Positions 43,191-52,352 are shown, numbered from the stretch's first letter. The stretch: 64,000 bases of DNA from Hoylesella loescheii (GCA_021531755.1 JADYUK010000006.1:62001-126000), one strand, 5' to 3'. The notes: generated by a model from the letters alone, not told the origin. A program made the numbers and translations.

Positions 43191-43571
43191 TTATTTGTTT
43201 GATTTTGATTCTGGTATTGCAGTTTCAAAGAAACCATCGACAAATCCGGATGCTTCATTCAGGGCGTCTCTGATGACCTGATGTAGTACCTGGGCAGCCT
43301 CGTTAGTGGCATAGCCAGCTATTTCGCCACGTATCTTTCCGATGTGACGAAGTTCTTCTGGCGTCAATTCTGCATCATTGAGTCTCTCGTTGATATCTTG
43401 GTATTTCTCTGCGACCTCCTCCCACTTTTCGGCATCATATTCGGTACAGTGATACCGCATGTCGGTACTGAGTTCCTCCAGGTCACAAATAGCTTTCTTC
43501 TTGGAATCGCAAGAAGAAAGAATAGGCAGCACTAATGCTGCGGAAAAGATTAGTATAAGAAATTTCTTCAT
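43191..43571 (-). CDS. Small lipoprotein, first gene of the tubulin cassette (DUF6565-like)
   Basis: 126 residues from MKKFLILIFSAALVLP; the frame is open for 74 codons more but that part has no signal peptide and lies in the untranslated leader. Lipobox LSSC with Cys at residue 21. The mature part is helical and acidic (ICDLEELSTDMRYHCTEYDA, AEKWEEVAEKYQDINERLND, LTPEELRHIGKIRGEIAGYA), similar to what I remember of DUF6565 lipoproteins of Bacteroidales. Membrane-anchored on the periplasmic or outer side. It opens the transcript of the cassette; a promoter lies 370 bases upstream. Confidence 0.8.
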   Translation of the reverse strand: MKKFLILIFSAALVLPILSSCDSKKKAICDLEELSTDMRYHCTEYDAEKWEEVAEKYQDINERLNDAELTPEELRHIGKIRGEIAGYATNEAAQVLHQVIRDALNEASGFVDGFFETAIPESKSNK

Positions 43572-43948
43572 ATACCGCCATGTCATCCTTGCCAACTCCC
43601 AAGCAAGTATATTTTTTATCATTAGTATATGAAAAAAGCGTGGAGTCAGTCCTGTCACTCGTTCCATGTATCTGGGCTCTCGCATTGCCCTATTTGTCGA
43701 AACGAGCAACGCTGAAAGCCCTACGCCGATGTATCTTGAGCCATCATGACATGGGGCATTTCTGCCAAAAGCCAATGAGGGCATATAATACACCTCGAAG
43801 GACGTCCCCGTTGCTTTGTTTTTGACAGACAGTTGAACTTGCGAGATTCTGATACGTCAAAACAAAGCGTACAGTTACGCCTTTTATGTATGTACATCTA
43901 CCCATTCCTTCAGCCCATGTGGGGCTTTCAGCAAGGGAAAAGATATTG

Positions 43949-43978
43949 CAAAGTTAAATAAATTATTACAAATTTCAA
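43949..43978 (-). promoter_or_regulatory. Promoter of the tubulin cassette
   Basis: Minus strand: TTG (43976-43978), 19 bases, TAACTTTG (43949-43956). Start predicted near 43942. The leader is then about 370 bases long and includes a frame of 74 codons joined to the lipoprotein gene; that frame is Arg-rich and has no signal, so I take the leader as untranslated or regulatory. No other promoter of this type was found between here and the end of the cassette. Confidence 0.7.
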
Positions 43979-44088
43979 CTATTTATGATGAAAATAATTT
44001 TAAAATATCATTTTTTTACAAAATCCGAGTGCCTGGAACTCAAAAGTAGCAATTTTCGATGAAAAGTAATGGTGAATATGCTATTTTA

Positions 44089-44162
44089 TGAGGCAAACTC
44101 AATTGCAGCTATGATAACAACAGGAGATAACCACCATAGAATTGGGATTATCTCCTGTTATT
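44089..44162 (+). repeat. 75-bp stem-loop element, right copy
   Basis: Partner of 28783-28856. Core AACAGGAGATAACCACC, TAGAATTGGG, ATTATCTCCTGTTAT. Here it lies 70 bases before the end of the amylase gene and 110 bases upstream of the cassette promoter. As a stem-loop it can also terminate the amylase transcript, which runs on the opposite strand. Confidence 0.8.
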
Positions 44163-44231
44163 ATTATTGTAAAAAAGATGTATTATTCTGGGGCTTTCGT
44201 ATATGGTTTGCGTTACCCAGCATATAGTGTG

Positions 44232-45671
44232 TCATTTCTTGTAGAGGGCATAGGAGCTATTTGCGCTGAATGTGCCAGTGAGCATACCTTTTCTGACCTT
44301 GAAGGAGTATTTGTGGACAGAGTCTGTATATCTCCCATCAGGCAGAGTCGTCGGGAGGGTTGTCGTAATATTGTTATCTGTTATATTAACTATCATCGCC
44401 CCTTTACGTCCACGGCAGACCTCAATAACAGTTTTGTCATCATTTACGTACAAAGTCTCAGGCTGTGATATCATGGCTTTGCGAAATTTATTTGCCGCAA
44501 TGACTTCAGGATGCTTGAACTCATCGTTGCCTGCCTTCCCGACAATATTATCTCCCCATACATTCTCTGGCGAGGAGCCTGCTGGGCGTGAGTAGAATAG
44601 TGGCTGACCATACTTGCGTGCTGTCAGGAATGCCCATGCCTGACGAATTTTGGCCGATGGGATGGATGCCGACTCATGTGCGTTACAGTATGTATCATGG
44701 CTCTCCACCCATGTTACAAGATGTGAGGGTGTGAGTGGATGGCACCAACTGGCATAATTGTCAGCGCCCCAGTTTTGACTCGTCAAAATGTTGCGTAGGA
44801 CATGGCCGTAGGAGCTGGCCGTGAGATCTACATATGAACCATATTCTAATTCCTTTGTGTTCTTGTCCTGTAATACCTCGCCGTATATGAACAGTCCATC
44901 ATTGGGGATAGTCATAGATAATCCTCCGACAGCCTTGCGCCCTGTCACTATATCCCAGAAATCGTTCAGGCGAGAACGCTTGTCGAGAGGGTCAGACGGC
45001 AGACCAATATGCTTAGCTGTATCATATCGGAATCCCCTTACACCACAGGCAATCAAGTCGTTGACATATTTGAGATAATAGTGTTGGAAAAGAGGATTCT
45101 CTGTATTCACGTCGGGCAGTCCTCCCATTTGACCTGTTGTGCATTGGAACCGGTCGTTATAGTCTCTTATCTCGTTGAATCCATTAGAATGATAGAGGCT
45201 GTCGTGTCCTCCAACTGCATTATCCAAAGCGTCCTCAACACGTGTATCGTCAATGGCAGTATGATTCGGTATGACGTCTACGATAATCTTAAGTCCGTAA
45301 CGTTCGGCCTCAGCACATAACTTGACAAGGTCATCGCGAGTTCCTACCTGATAGTTGCCTATTTTCCAGTCTGTAGGCTGATAATGGTAGTACCATCTGC
45401 CATGACCATATAATTGGTTACCGCCTCCCTTGTCGCCTTTTGCCTCTGTGATGCAATGCTGGGCTGGAGGTGTCTGGATTGTCGTGAATCCGGCATCTGC
45501 GATAGATTGGAGGTTCTCTCTGATAGTGTTGAATGACCAGCACCATGCGTGTAAGATTATCCTGGAGTTGCCATCGCCGTCGAAAGGAGGCGTGTTGATG
45601 TTCTTCTGTGCAATACTGCTGGTTGATAGTAGCAATAATGCTCCAATAAGGGTATTCAGCTTGTTCTTCAT
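44232..45671 (-). CDS. Exported GH13 alpha-amylase
   Basis: 479 residues. Signal peptide MKNKLNTLIGALLLLSTSSIA. The (beta/alpha)8 barrel shows the GH13 regions: I DVIPNH (132-137), II GFRYDTAKH (213-221, nucleophile Asp217), III GEVL (acid/base Glu265) and IV VESHDTY (322-328, Asp326). The C-terminal beta domain ends SANSSYALYKK. It would hydrolyse alpha-1,4 glucans such as starch in the periplasm or at the cell surface. There is no SusC/SusD pair next to it, and no starch-binding module is visible. Alone on its strand between the cassette and truA. Confidence 0.95.
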   Translation of the reverse strand: MKNKLNTLIGALLLLSTSSIAQKNINTPPFDGDGNSRIILHAWCWSFNTIRENLQSIADAGFTTIQTPPAQHCITEAKGDKGGGNQLYGHGRWYYHYQPTDWKIGNYQVGTRDDLVKLCAEAERYGLKIIVDVIPNHTAIDDTRVEDALDNAVGGHDSLYHSNGFNEIRDYNDRFQCTTGQMGGLPDVNTENPLFQHYYLKYVNDLIACGVRGFRYDTAKHIGLPSDPLDKRSRLNDFWDIVTGRKAVGGLSMTIPNDGLFIYGEVLQDKNTKELEYGSYVDLTASSYGHVLRNILTSQNWGADNYASWCHPLTPSHLVTWVESHDTYCNAHESASIPSAKIRQAWAFLTARKYGQPLFYSRPAGSSPENVWGDNIVGKAGNDEFKHPEVIAANKFRKAMISQPETLYVNDDKTVIEVCRGRKGAMIVNITDNNITTTLPTTLPDGRYTDSVHKYSFKVRKGMLTGTFSANSSYALYKK

Positions 45672-45782
45672 AAGGGTATAGGTTTTATAGTTTTTTTAGT
45701 TTAGCAAGTTATCAACTTGAGAAACTAAAAAATAATTATGAATGATAGATTTTGATGATAATTGTTCTTAACAGTGCGATTT

Positions 45783-45931
45783 GACTTCGTCTTCTTCCTT
45801 TGCGCCTCGGGATAGTCTGAGTAAACCCAGCCTCTCCTCTCGGGTTGTCGTCAGTTGACTTTCGTCTTCTTCCTTCGCGCCTCGGGATAGTCCGAGTAAA
45901 CTCAGCCTCTCCTCTCGGATTGTCGTCAGTT
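45783..45931. repeat. Two tandem 74/75-bp units
   Basis: Unit 1 45783-45856, unit 2 45857-45931, about 90 percent alike by eye; landmarks GCCTCGGGATAGTC and CAGCCTCTCCTCTCGG occur once in each. The period is not a multiple of three and one unit has an extra T, so the Arg-rich open frames across it are not a protein repeat. It lies between truA and the amylase gene, next to a palindromic element. Confidence 0.85.
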
Positions 45932-45932
45932 C

Positions 45933-45985
45933 TCGCCAAGCCAAAGTGAGCAAGCTTCCTTTGGTCTTCTGGCTTAACGAAATCG
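45933..45985 (+). repeat. Palindromic repeat element, copy 2
   Basis: CGCCAAGCCAAAGTGAGCAA through CTTCTGGCTTAACGAAA aligns with the minus strand of 28970-29018. The palindrome is less perfect here. It directly adjoins the truA stop. Confidence 0.65.
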
Positions 45986-45986
45986 T

Positions 45987-46715
45987 TCAGTATGTTATAT
46001 CCTCGAGAAATAGTGCCTGAGGAGGCATAGACTCTCGTGCATTACTGCGCCTACGGCTTTCAATGATGGCTTTGAACTCTTCTAAGGAGAGGCGACCACG
46101 GCCTACATCTACGAGTGTCCCCACAACGGCTCGAACCATGTTGCGTAGAAAACGGTCGGCAGTAATCTCAAAATACCATTCTCCCCTCGAATGTTCTATC
46201 CAAGAAGCGCGGAAGACATGGCATATTGTTGTCTTGACGTCTGAGCCCGCTTTGCAGAATGCTGCGAAATCGTGGGTCTCAAGTAGATGGCTGGCTGCAA
46301 GGTTCATCATGTCGAAATCGAGCCTGTAATGTGTCTCTAACGAGTAGTGACGACTGAAAGGTGTCTTGCGGGTGTGTATATAATAACGATATGTGCGAGA
46401 CTTGGCGCTGAAGCGTGCATGCATATCGTCAGCAACATGTTCTATTTCATAGACGGCGATGTCAGGCGGCAGAATACGATTTAGGTGATAGGCAGTCTGA
46501 TGTCTGTCTATCTCTATGGGAACATCGAAATGTGCGTACATCGTACGAGCATGAACACCAGTGTCTGTACGTCCGGCACCAACAATACTGACAGGACGCC
46601 TAAGTATTGTAGAGAGGCAACGCTCGAGCTCTCCCTGTACAGTTATGGCATTGGGCTGTATCTGCCATCCATGATATGAGGTGCCATCATAGGCAAGGCG
46701 TATGAAATATCTCAT
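45987..46715 (-). CDS. truA: tRNA pseudouridine(38-40) synthase
   Basis: 242 residues. GAGRTDTGVHA (46-56) contains the catalytic Asp51; also LAYDGTSYHGWQIQPN at the start and LRNMVRAVVGTLVDVG near the end, all TruA signatures. It converts uridines 38-40 of the tRNA anticodon stem to pseudouridine. Stands 150 bases after fmt on the same strand. Confidence 0.96.
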   Translation of the reverse strand: MRYFIRLAYDGTSYHGWQIQPNAITVQGELERCLSTILRRPVSIVGAGRTDTGVHARTMYAHFDVPIEIDRHQTAYHLNRILPPDIAVYEIEHVADDMHARFSAKSRTYRYYIHTRKTPFSRHYSLETHYRLDFDMMNLAASHLLETHDFAAFCKAGSDVKTTICHVFRASWIEHSRGEWYFEITADRFLRNMVRAVVGTLVDVGRGRLSLEEFKAIIESRRRSNARESMPPQALFLEDITY

Positions 46716-46865
46716 GTAGAATATATTGACGAATGTTTAGTGGTAAAGGTTAAGCTTCTGAGGATATGGGTAGTGCGACAGTATGTGATGTATACGCAAC
46801 TGGATACGAGTCTCATAAGGAATGTTCCTGTATAACGTTCATAGCATCAAGAGAGGGGAGGGGAA

Positions 46866-47876
46866 TCAGACGCAATGGTACACTGCAATTTTGCGGAACC
46901 CATTAAGGAAATCTCGTGACGTCATGCGCCGTTTGCCTGATACCTGAAGCTCAATTATCTCAAGGAGCGTATCGGATGTGGATATGTACAAGTGGCTATC
47001 ATCTACAACTACTGTGCCTGGAACTAGAGTCGCTGCGTCATTGGAGAATGGCAGACGCTCTGTCTGTACTGTCTTAAATATCTTTACTGTGAGGGGCTGC
47101 TCACCTTCTGCCTCCATAACAGTCCATACTCCAGGGTATGGCGATAGGCCACGGACGAAATTGTAAATTACGGCAGATGGGTTGTCCCATCGGACACGGC
47201 ATGTCTCCTTGAAAATCTTCGGTGCGTGTTTTAGCGTCTTATGACATTTTGAGGATAGGCATCCAGAAAGCTCATCCTGGGCTATAGTTTGAATTGTCCC
47301 ATCACATTCGATAATTTTCATGAGAGTGGAGATGGCTGTTGACGCGCCAAGATGCATAAGCCCATCGTAGACGTAGCCTGCATCAGCGTCGTGCGGAATA
47401 GGGAAGGGACGCTGTTCTATGATACGCCCCGTATCTATATCCTGGTCCAGGAAGAATGTTGTCACGCCTGTCATTGTCTCTCCATTTATTACAGCCCAGT
47501 TGATAGGGGCAGCACCTCTGTACTGAGGTAGAAGGGAAGCGTGGACATTGAATGTACCGAGACGGGGCATAGCCCATACCACCTCAGGGAGCATACGGAA
47601 TGCTACAACAACCTGGATATCTGCCTTATAACGGCGGAGTTCGTCAAGAAACGTCTCGTCCTTCATCTTGGTGGGCTGGAGTACTGGAATGGAGTGGGCA
47701 AGAGCATACTTTTTTATCGGAGATGGCTGCAAGGTGTCCTGATGGCGACCAACAGGCTTGTCAGGCTGTGTAACGACTGCAACGACATTGAAACCTCCGT
47801 CAACAAGAGCTTGAAGCGTACAAACAGCAAACTCTGGGGTTCCCATAAAAACTATGCGTAATTCTTCTTTTTTCAT
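46866..47876 (-). CDS. fmt: Methionyl-tRNA formyltransferase
   Basis: 336 residues. IVFMGTPEFAV at the N terminus, TQPDKPVGR, the catalytic block NVHASLLPQYRGAAPINWA with Asn-His, and FFLDQDIDTG with the third catalytic residue, then an OB-like C-terminal domain (GLSPYPGVWTVM). It formylates Met-tRNAfMet with 10-formyl-THF for initiation. In Bacteroidales the order tsaC/sua5, ClC channel, fmt is common and is kept here. Confidence 0.96.
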   Translation of the reverse strand: MKKEELRIVFMGTPEFAVCTLQALVDGGFNVVAVVTQPDKPVGRHQDTLQPSPIKKYALAHSIPVLQPTKMKDETFLDELRRYKADIQVVVAFRMLPEVVWAMPRLGTFNVHASLLPQYRGAAPINWAVINGETMTGVTTFFLDQDIDTGRIIEQRPFPIPHDADAGYVYDGLMHLGASTAISTLMKIIECDGTIQTIAQDELSGCLSSKCHKTLKHAPKIFKETCRVRWDNPSAVIYNFVRGLSPYPGVWTVMEAEGEQPLTVKIFKTVQTERLPFSNDAATLVPGTVVVDDSHLYISTSDTLLEIIELQVSGKRRMTSRDFLNGFRKIAVYHCV

Positions 47877-48217
47877 TTATTCCAAAATTATGATTTTTGC
47901 GTATCTTGATGTATTGCTATTAAGTTTCACAAGTTAATAACTTGCAAACAGTTAACGAGTTCTGAGTTGTTTACATGTTGACAAGTATGCGAGTTGTTAC
48001 TCATGCTGTCTGTCAACTTCCCAACTTGTTTACTTGCAAACCCGTCAACCCGTTTACTTGTCCACTTGTTTACTGACAGCATTTCACAGACATGCGATAC
48101 TTGATGTAATGTATTTTAATGTACATGTTGAAGGAGTCTCAAGTATACACGTGAAAGAACATGTATATGTGCCTTATTGGACAGAGTGAGAGAAGCTCAA
48201 CGGGTAGATGTGTTGAA
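47877..48217. repeat. Intergenic stretch with degenerate short repeats
   Basis: From about 47930 to 48080 variants of AACTTGTTTACTTG recur at least eight times, both strands included, and the densest part is bounded by GCTGTC (48005) and GACAGC (48080). No gene. Low-complexity spacers of this type are frequent in Bacteroidetes genomes. Confidence 0.6.
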
Positions 48218-50005
48218 TCAGTCGGTACTTAAATCAGCCACGATTTTGCGGTATAGAGAGTACACATGTGCTCTGCTTACATATCCGATGAGCTCTTTGT
48301 CTGTTGTGACGACAGGGAGCTGCTGGGCATTGGTGCTGTCAAATGCCTTCATGACATCCTCCATAGGGTCGTTCACACCAAGGAGGGCAGGAGGTTCGGA
48401 CATAAGCTGACGGACAGAGAAACGGTGGTATAGTTCAGTGCGGAATAAGATATGTCGCAGTTTCATCATGTCTATCTCTCCTATAAGATGGTTGCCAGTA
48501 TCGGTAACCGGAAGCACATCGACACGCGAGCGGCTTATCTTATGTACTAACTCAGAGAGCATCATATCAGGCGATACGGCCGAGCAGTCACGCTCGATAA
48601 CAGTATCAAGTGACATGAGCGTGAGAACAGCATGGTCAGTGTGATGAGTGATGAGTTTTCCCTGGTGCGCTAATCGCATGCCATAAATGCTGTGAGGCTC
48701 AAAGATATATATTGTTAGATATGATACTGTGCTGACGATCATAAGCGGTATAAAGAGATCGTATCCGCCTGTCAGCTCAGCAATTAAGAAGACTCCTGTC
48801 AGGGGGGCATGCATGACACCTGACATGACACCTGCCATGCCAAGAAGGGCAAAATTGTTCTCTGGCACTATGATGCCCAAAGAATAATGGTTCCATATGC
48901 GTGCGAAAAGAAATCCGGCAAAAGCACCGATGAACAATGAAGGTGCAAAGGTTCCACCACATCCTCCACCCCCATTGGTTGAAGATGTTGCTATGGTCTT
49001 TGTCAGAAGAACCAAGGTAACATAGACTATAAGAAGACTTTCATGTCCTGAAAAGAGCGAGCGGTTCATTAGCGTGGCAAACTCTGCCTCTGACTTACCA
49101 TTTAGCAGGATATTTATGGCAGAATATCCTTCTCCATATAATGATGGGAAAAGGAAAATGAGCAAACTGAGTATGATACCACCAATGATTAGTCGTATAT
49201 ATGGATGTGACTTTAACCGTGCATAAAAGTCCTCACAGTATGTCATTGAGCGGATGAAATAGAGAGATACAAGGCCACAGGCTATGCCGAGCATTATATT
49301 TGCGGGTGCACGGTTGACAGGCCAGGCCTCCTGAAGGGTAAATGTGAAAAGAGAGCTGTCACCTACGAGAACATATGTGAAGCATGTCGCTGTAACACAC
49401 GAGATGAGTATCGGAAGCAGAGACCCCATAGTGAGATCAATCATCAATACTTCTATCGTGAAGACAAGGCCTGCTATAGGAGCTTTGAAAATGCCAGCAA
49501 TGGCAGCAGACGCTCCACAGCCGACAAGCATGAAGATAGTTTTATTGTCAAGTTTGAAACGCTGAGCAAGAGTGCTTCCTATTGCTGAGCCAGTAAGGAC
49601 AATAGGGGCTTCGGCTCCTACTGAGCCTCCAAAACCTATCGTGATGGCCGAGGCCACGACTGAGGTCCATGTATTGTGGGAGGGCAGCCGGCCTTGTTTG
49701 GTAGAGAAGGCGTAAAGAATGCGTGTGATGCCATGTGATATGTTATCCCTCACTATATAACGCACAAATAGCATCGTTAATAATATGCCTATAACAGGAC
49801 AGACAAGATAGAACCAGTTGAAGCCCTCACTTGCAAATTGCGAGCTTAGCATATGCTGTATAATATGTATCAGCGAATGCAGAATATAGGCGGCAAGTGC
49901 GGCAAGGAAGCCTACAATGAATGCTAATAGAAGCAATAGCTGTCGGTGAGAGACATGGGTCGTTACCCATCTCACGGTTCGTTCTATGATATTGTCATCC
50001 TGCAT
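48218..50005 (-). CDS. ClC-family chloride channel/antiporter with CBS domains
   Basis: 595 residues. About 430 residues of membrane helices with the ClC motifs GSVGAEAPIV (127-136, with the gating Glu132), GCGASAAIAGIFKAPIAG near 167, and GGGGCGGTFAPSLFIGA near 347. The C-terminal 130 residues contain two CBS domains (SLDTVIERDCSAVSPDMMLS; LMSEPPALLGVNDPMEDVMK), which usually bind adenine nucleotides and regulate transport. Inner membrane. Channel or 2Cl-/H+ antiporter cannot be decided here. Lies between fmt and tsaC, all minus strand. Confidence 0.94.
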   Translation of the reverse strand: MQDDNIIERTVRWVTTHVSHRQLLLLLAFIVGFLAALAAYILHSLIHIIQHMLSSQFASEGFNWFYLVCPVIGILLTMLFVRYIVRDNISHGITRILYAFSTKQGRLPSHNTWTSVVASAITIGFGGSVGAEAPIVLTGSAIGSTLAQRFKLDNKTIFMLVGCGASAAIAGIFKAPIAGLVFTIEVLMIDLTMGSLLPILISCVTATCFTYVLVGDSSLFTFTLQEAWPVNRAPANIMLGIACGLVSLYFIRSMTYCEDFYARLKSHPYIRLIIGGIILSLLIFLFPSLYGEGYSAINILLNGKSEAEFATLMNRSLFSGHESLLIVYVTLVLLTKTIATSSTNGGGGCGGTFAPSLFIGAFAGFLFARIWNHYSLGIIVPENNFALLGMAGVMSGVMHAPLTGVFLIAELTGGYDLFIPLMIVSTVSYLTIYIFEPHSIYGMRLAHQGKLITHHTDHAVLTLMSLDTVIERDCSAVSPDMMLSELVHKISRSRVDVLPVTDTGNHLIGEIDMMKLRHILFRTELYHRFSVRQLMSEPPALLGVNDPMEDVMKAFDSTNAQQLPVVTTDKELIGYVSRAHVYSLYRKIVADLSTD

Positions 50006-50188
50006 ATGTATAGATAGTTTGCGTTTCTTTATCTTTATATTGTTTCGGCCAGATGGTTCACATCGTCTTAGTTATGAGCTGCGTAATTTCCTGTATTGTA
50101 TGAGCTCAACCTCAAAATGACCTTAACTAGTGGAGTGAAAAGGACTCTTTCTGCAAAGAATGGCAGCGTTTTGCGAGGTACGAGAAAA

Positions 50189-50761
50189 CTACCTGCGTAT
50201 TATTGTCACTCCACCATCAGGAGTCAGCTTTATTATACTCGATGGTTTATGTGGCTTGTGCTCCTGACGCCGTGACCAACAGACATAATCCACAGACTCA
50301 AGCAGCTCTGGAGATATGTCTCCATAATTCTGAGCGGTTGGCATTCCGCTGATATTGGCGCTCGTGCTGACGAGGGGTTTCTGGAAACGATAGCATAGAT
50401 GCTTAGAGAATTCTTCATGTGTGACACGCATAGCTATGGAGCCGTCAGACGAGATAAGGTTATGTGCGAGATTGACAGCACCATCCAGAATGACTGTTGT
50501 AGGATTATCTGATAAGTCAAAGATGTCCCATGCAACTTCAGGAATATTTCTTACGTAACGCTGAATACGGTCGGGATTATCAACGAGGCATATCATAGCT
50601 TTTGAATCATCGCGGTGCTTTACCTCATAAACACGACGGACAGCATCAGGGTTCGTAGCATCACATCCTATCCCCCAGACTGTATCTGTAGGATAAAGGA
50701 TAATGCCACCTTTACGTAACACCTCAACGGCTTTATTAATATCTTCTTCTCTTGTCATCAA
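50189..50761 (-). CDS. tsaC: L-threonylcarbamoyladenylate synthase (Sua5/YrdC/TsaC)
   Basis: 190 residues, the short YrdC-only form. GGIILYPTDTVWGIGCDATN near 18-37 and KHRDDSKAM near 48 hold the ATP/bicarbonate pocket; STSANISG near 132 is the second conserved block. It makes threonylcarbamoyl-AMP for the t6A modification of tRNAs that read ANN codons. Cytoplasmic. No Sua5 C-terminal domain. Confidence 0.93.
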   Translation of the reverse strand: MMTREEDINKAVEVLRKGGIILYPTDTVWGIGCDATNPDAVRRVYEVKHRDDSKAMICLVDNPDRIQRYVRNIPEVAWDIFDLSDNPTTVILDGAVNLAHNLISSDGSIAMRVTHEEFSKHLCYRFQKPLVSTSANISGMPTAQNYGDISPELLESVDYVCWSRRQEHKPHKPSSIIKLTPDGGVTIIRR

Positions 50762-51112
50762 ATAAATGGATATTACAGGGGAACGAATAATTTTTTAATT
50801 TAGTGTTTTTTCTTACGAAGTGACATGAATCGAGGGAGAGGCGTATTGGCACTATTAATCCCCGTTTAGGTTCACCAACAAAGTCCGACAAGCCTTTCTC
50901 CAGCTTTATGCGATATTATGGTGTATTGACTATATACAGGCATATGCTGGAGCAAGAACTTGCAGAACTATGTTGTGGTTTTGTTTGACGTATTATAATT
51001 CCATGTTTCTCAATTTGTCCCCAAAACGATGAATGTGCCTGATGTCATTTTTAACTATTGGGACGAGACACTTGTTTTTGGGGGGAGTAGGGGATAGTCT
51101 GTAGATATAGGG
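50762..51112. other. Intergenic stretch without a gene
   Basis: About 350 bases between tsaC and the ROK kinase stop. No convincing open frame and no clear terminator or promoter; contains a short G-run (GGGGGGAG near 51080). Confidence 0.5.
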
Positions 51113-52090
51113 TCAGACTTTCCATCCAAGAGCAGCAGCGCCAAGGACAGCAGCCCCTGCACCATCCAGAGAAGAGAACATGAACTTTGCTTTACCCTTG
51201 AATATATTCAGCACATTGTCATCGTAAGCCTTCTTGATAGGATCCATGATAAGGTCACCAGATTTAGCGAGCCCTCCGAAGAAAACAAACGCCTCCGGAG
51301 AAGAGAAAGCGGCAAAGTCTGCACAAGCCCTACCAAGCATGTCACCTGTAAACTGGAATATCTCAAGTGCAATAGGGTCACCATGCTTGGCAGCCTTGAA
51401 GACATCGTAGCTCTCAATCTTCTGAGGGTCAATATCCCTTAGCTCTGACGGCCGGCTGTCTCTCTCCAGCATCTCGCGTGCTGTGCGTGCTACGCCTGTA
51501 GCCGAGCAGTATGCCTCTAAACATCCTCTTCTGCCACATCCACAAAGACGTCCTTCTTCACCACGTACCATGATAACATGTCCGAGTTCACCAGCAAGTC
51601 CGTCATGGCCGTAAACAAGCTCTCCATTGACAACGATACCCGAGCCGACACCAGTTCCAAGCGTTATCATAATAAAGTCTTTCAAGCCTTTAGCCACACC
51701 GTAAGTCATCTCGCCAAGGGCGGCAGCATTGGCATCGTTAGTCAACACCATGTCAATGCCGAGGCGCTCGCTGAACATAGCAGCAAGAGGGACAGGCTTT
51801 CCCTTTGCCCATGCTATGTTTGGCGCGTTCTCAATCATTCCAGTATGATAATTGCCGTTAGGTGCTCCTGCACCCATACCGTGAATACGGCATATACCAC
51901 CAACCTGCTCAATTATTGGCTTTAGCGCGTCTACACACGCATCTACAAACGACTCAGCAGTATAGTATTGCTGTGTCTTGACAGATGTCTGGGCAACAAT
52001 GTTTGCTTCCTTATCGACGATGCCAAACACGGCATTCGTACCGCCTAAATCTAATCCGATAACATACGGACGCTCTGAAGTCTTGCTCAT
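51113..52090 (-). CDS. ROK-family sugar kinase, probable glucokinase
   Basis: 325 residues. ATP phosphate loop DLGGTN at 14-19, sugar-binding LTNDANAAALGE near 136 with the catalytic Asp, ITLGTGVGSGIVV near 160, ELGH near 185 and the ROK zinc motif CGCGRRGCLEAYCS near 199. ROK kinases of this type in Bacteroides phosphorylate glucose and sometimes other hexoses. Cytoplasmic. Minus-strand -7 box TAACTTTG at 52252-52259, about 160 bases before the ATG; no clean -33 element. Confidence 0.92.
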   Translation of the reverse strand: MSKTSERPYVIGLDLGGTNAVFGIVDKEANIVAQTSVKTQQYYTAESFVDACVDALKPIIEQVGGICRIHGMGAGAPNGNYHTGMIENAPNIAWAKGKPVPLAAMFSERLGIDMVLTNDANAAALGEMTYGVAKGLKDFIMITLGTGVGSGIVVNGELVYGHDGLAGELGHVIMVRGEEGRLCGCGRRGCLEAYCSATGVARTAREMLERDSRPSELRDIDPQKIESYDVFKAAKHGDPIALEIFQFTGDMLGRACADFAAFSSPEAFVFFGGLAKSGDLIMDPIKKAYDDNVLNIFKGKAKFMFSSLDGAGAAVLGAAALGWKV

Positions 52091-52352
52091 GATTCGTTTT
52101 GTTATATTTATCTTTTTCTTACAATTTATCTATATTTTGTTTGGTTGTCATCAAGACTAAGACAATGCTGGTCGATTTTTTTTCACGCCTATTCGTTAAC
52201 TGAGGACAGATGGTGTCTTTTTATTCCCTTAACATATACGAATAATTGTGGCAAAGTTAATAAATTAATCTAATAACTTAAAGATTTTTATACGGAAATT
52301 TGCAGTAGTGAATATTTTTTTGCAATTTTGCATCACTAAAAGCAGAAAACAT

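Noticed and set aside
45736..45953. Arg-rich frames (TDDNPRGEA repeats) beside truA
   Set aside because: They read across a 74/75-bp repeat whose period is not a multiple of three; no start signal.
47930..48090. AACTTG/TTTACTTG-rich spacer as a CRISPR or iteron array
   Set aside because: Unit length and spacing vary and both orientations mix, so it is only low-complexity spacer.
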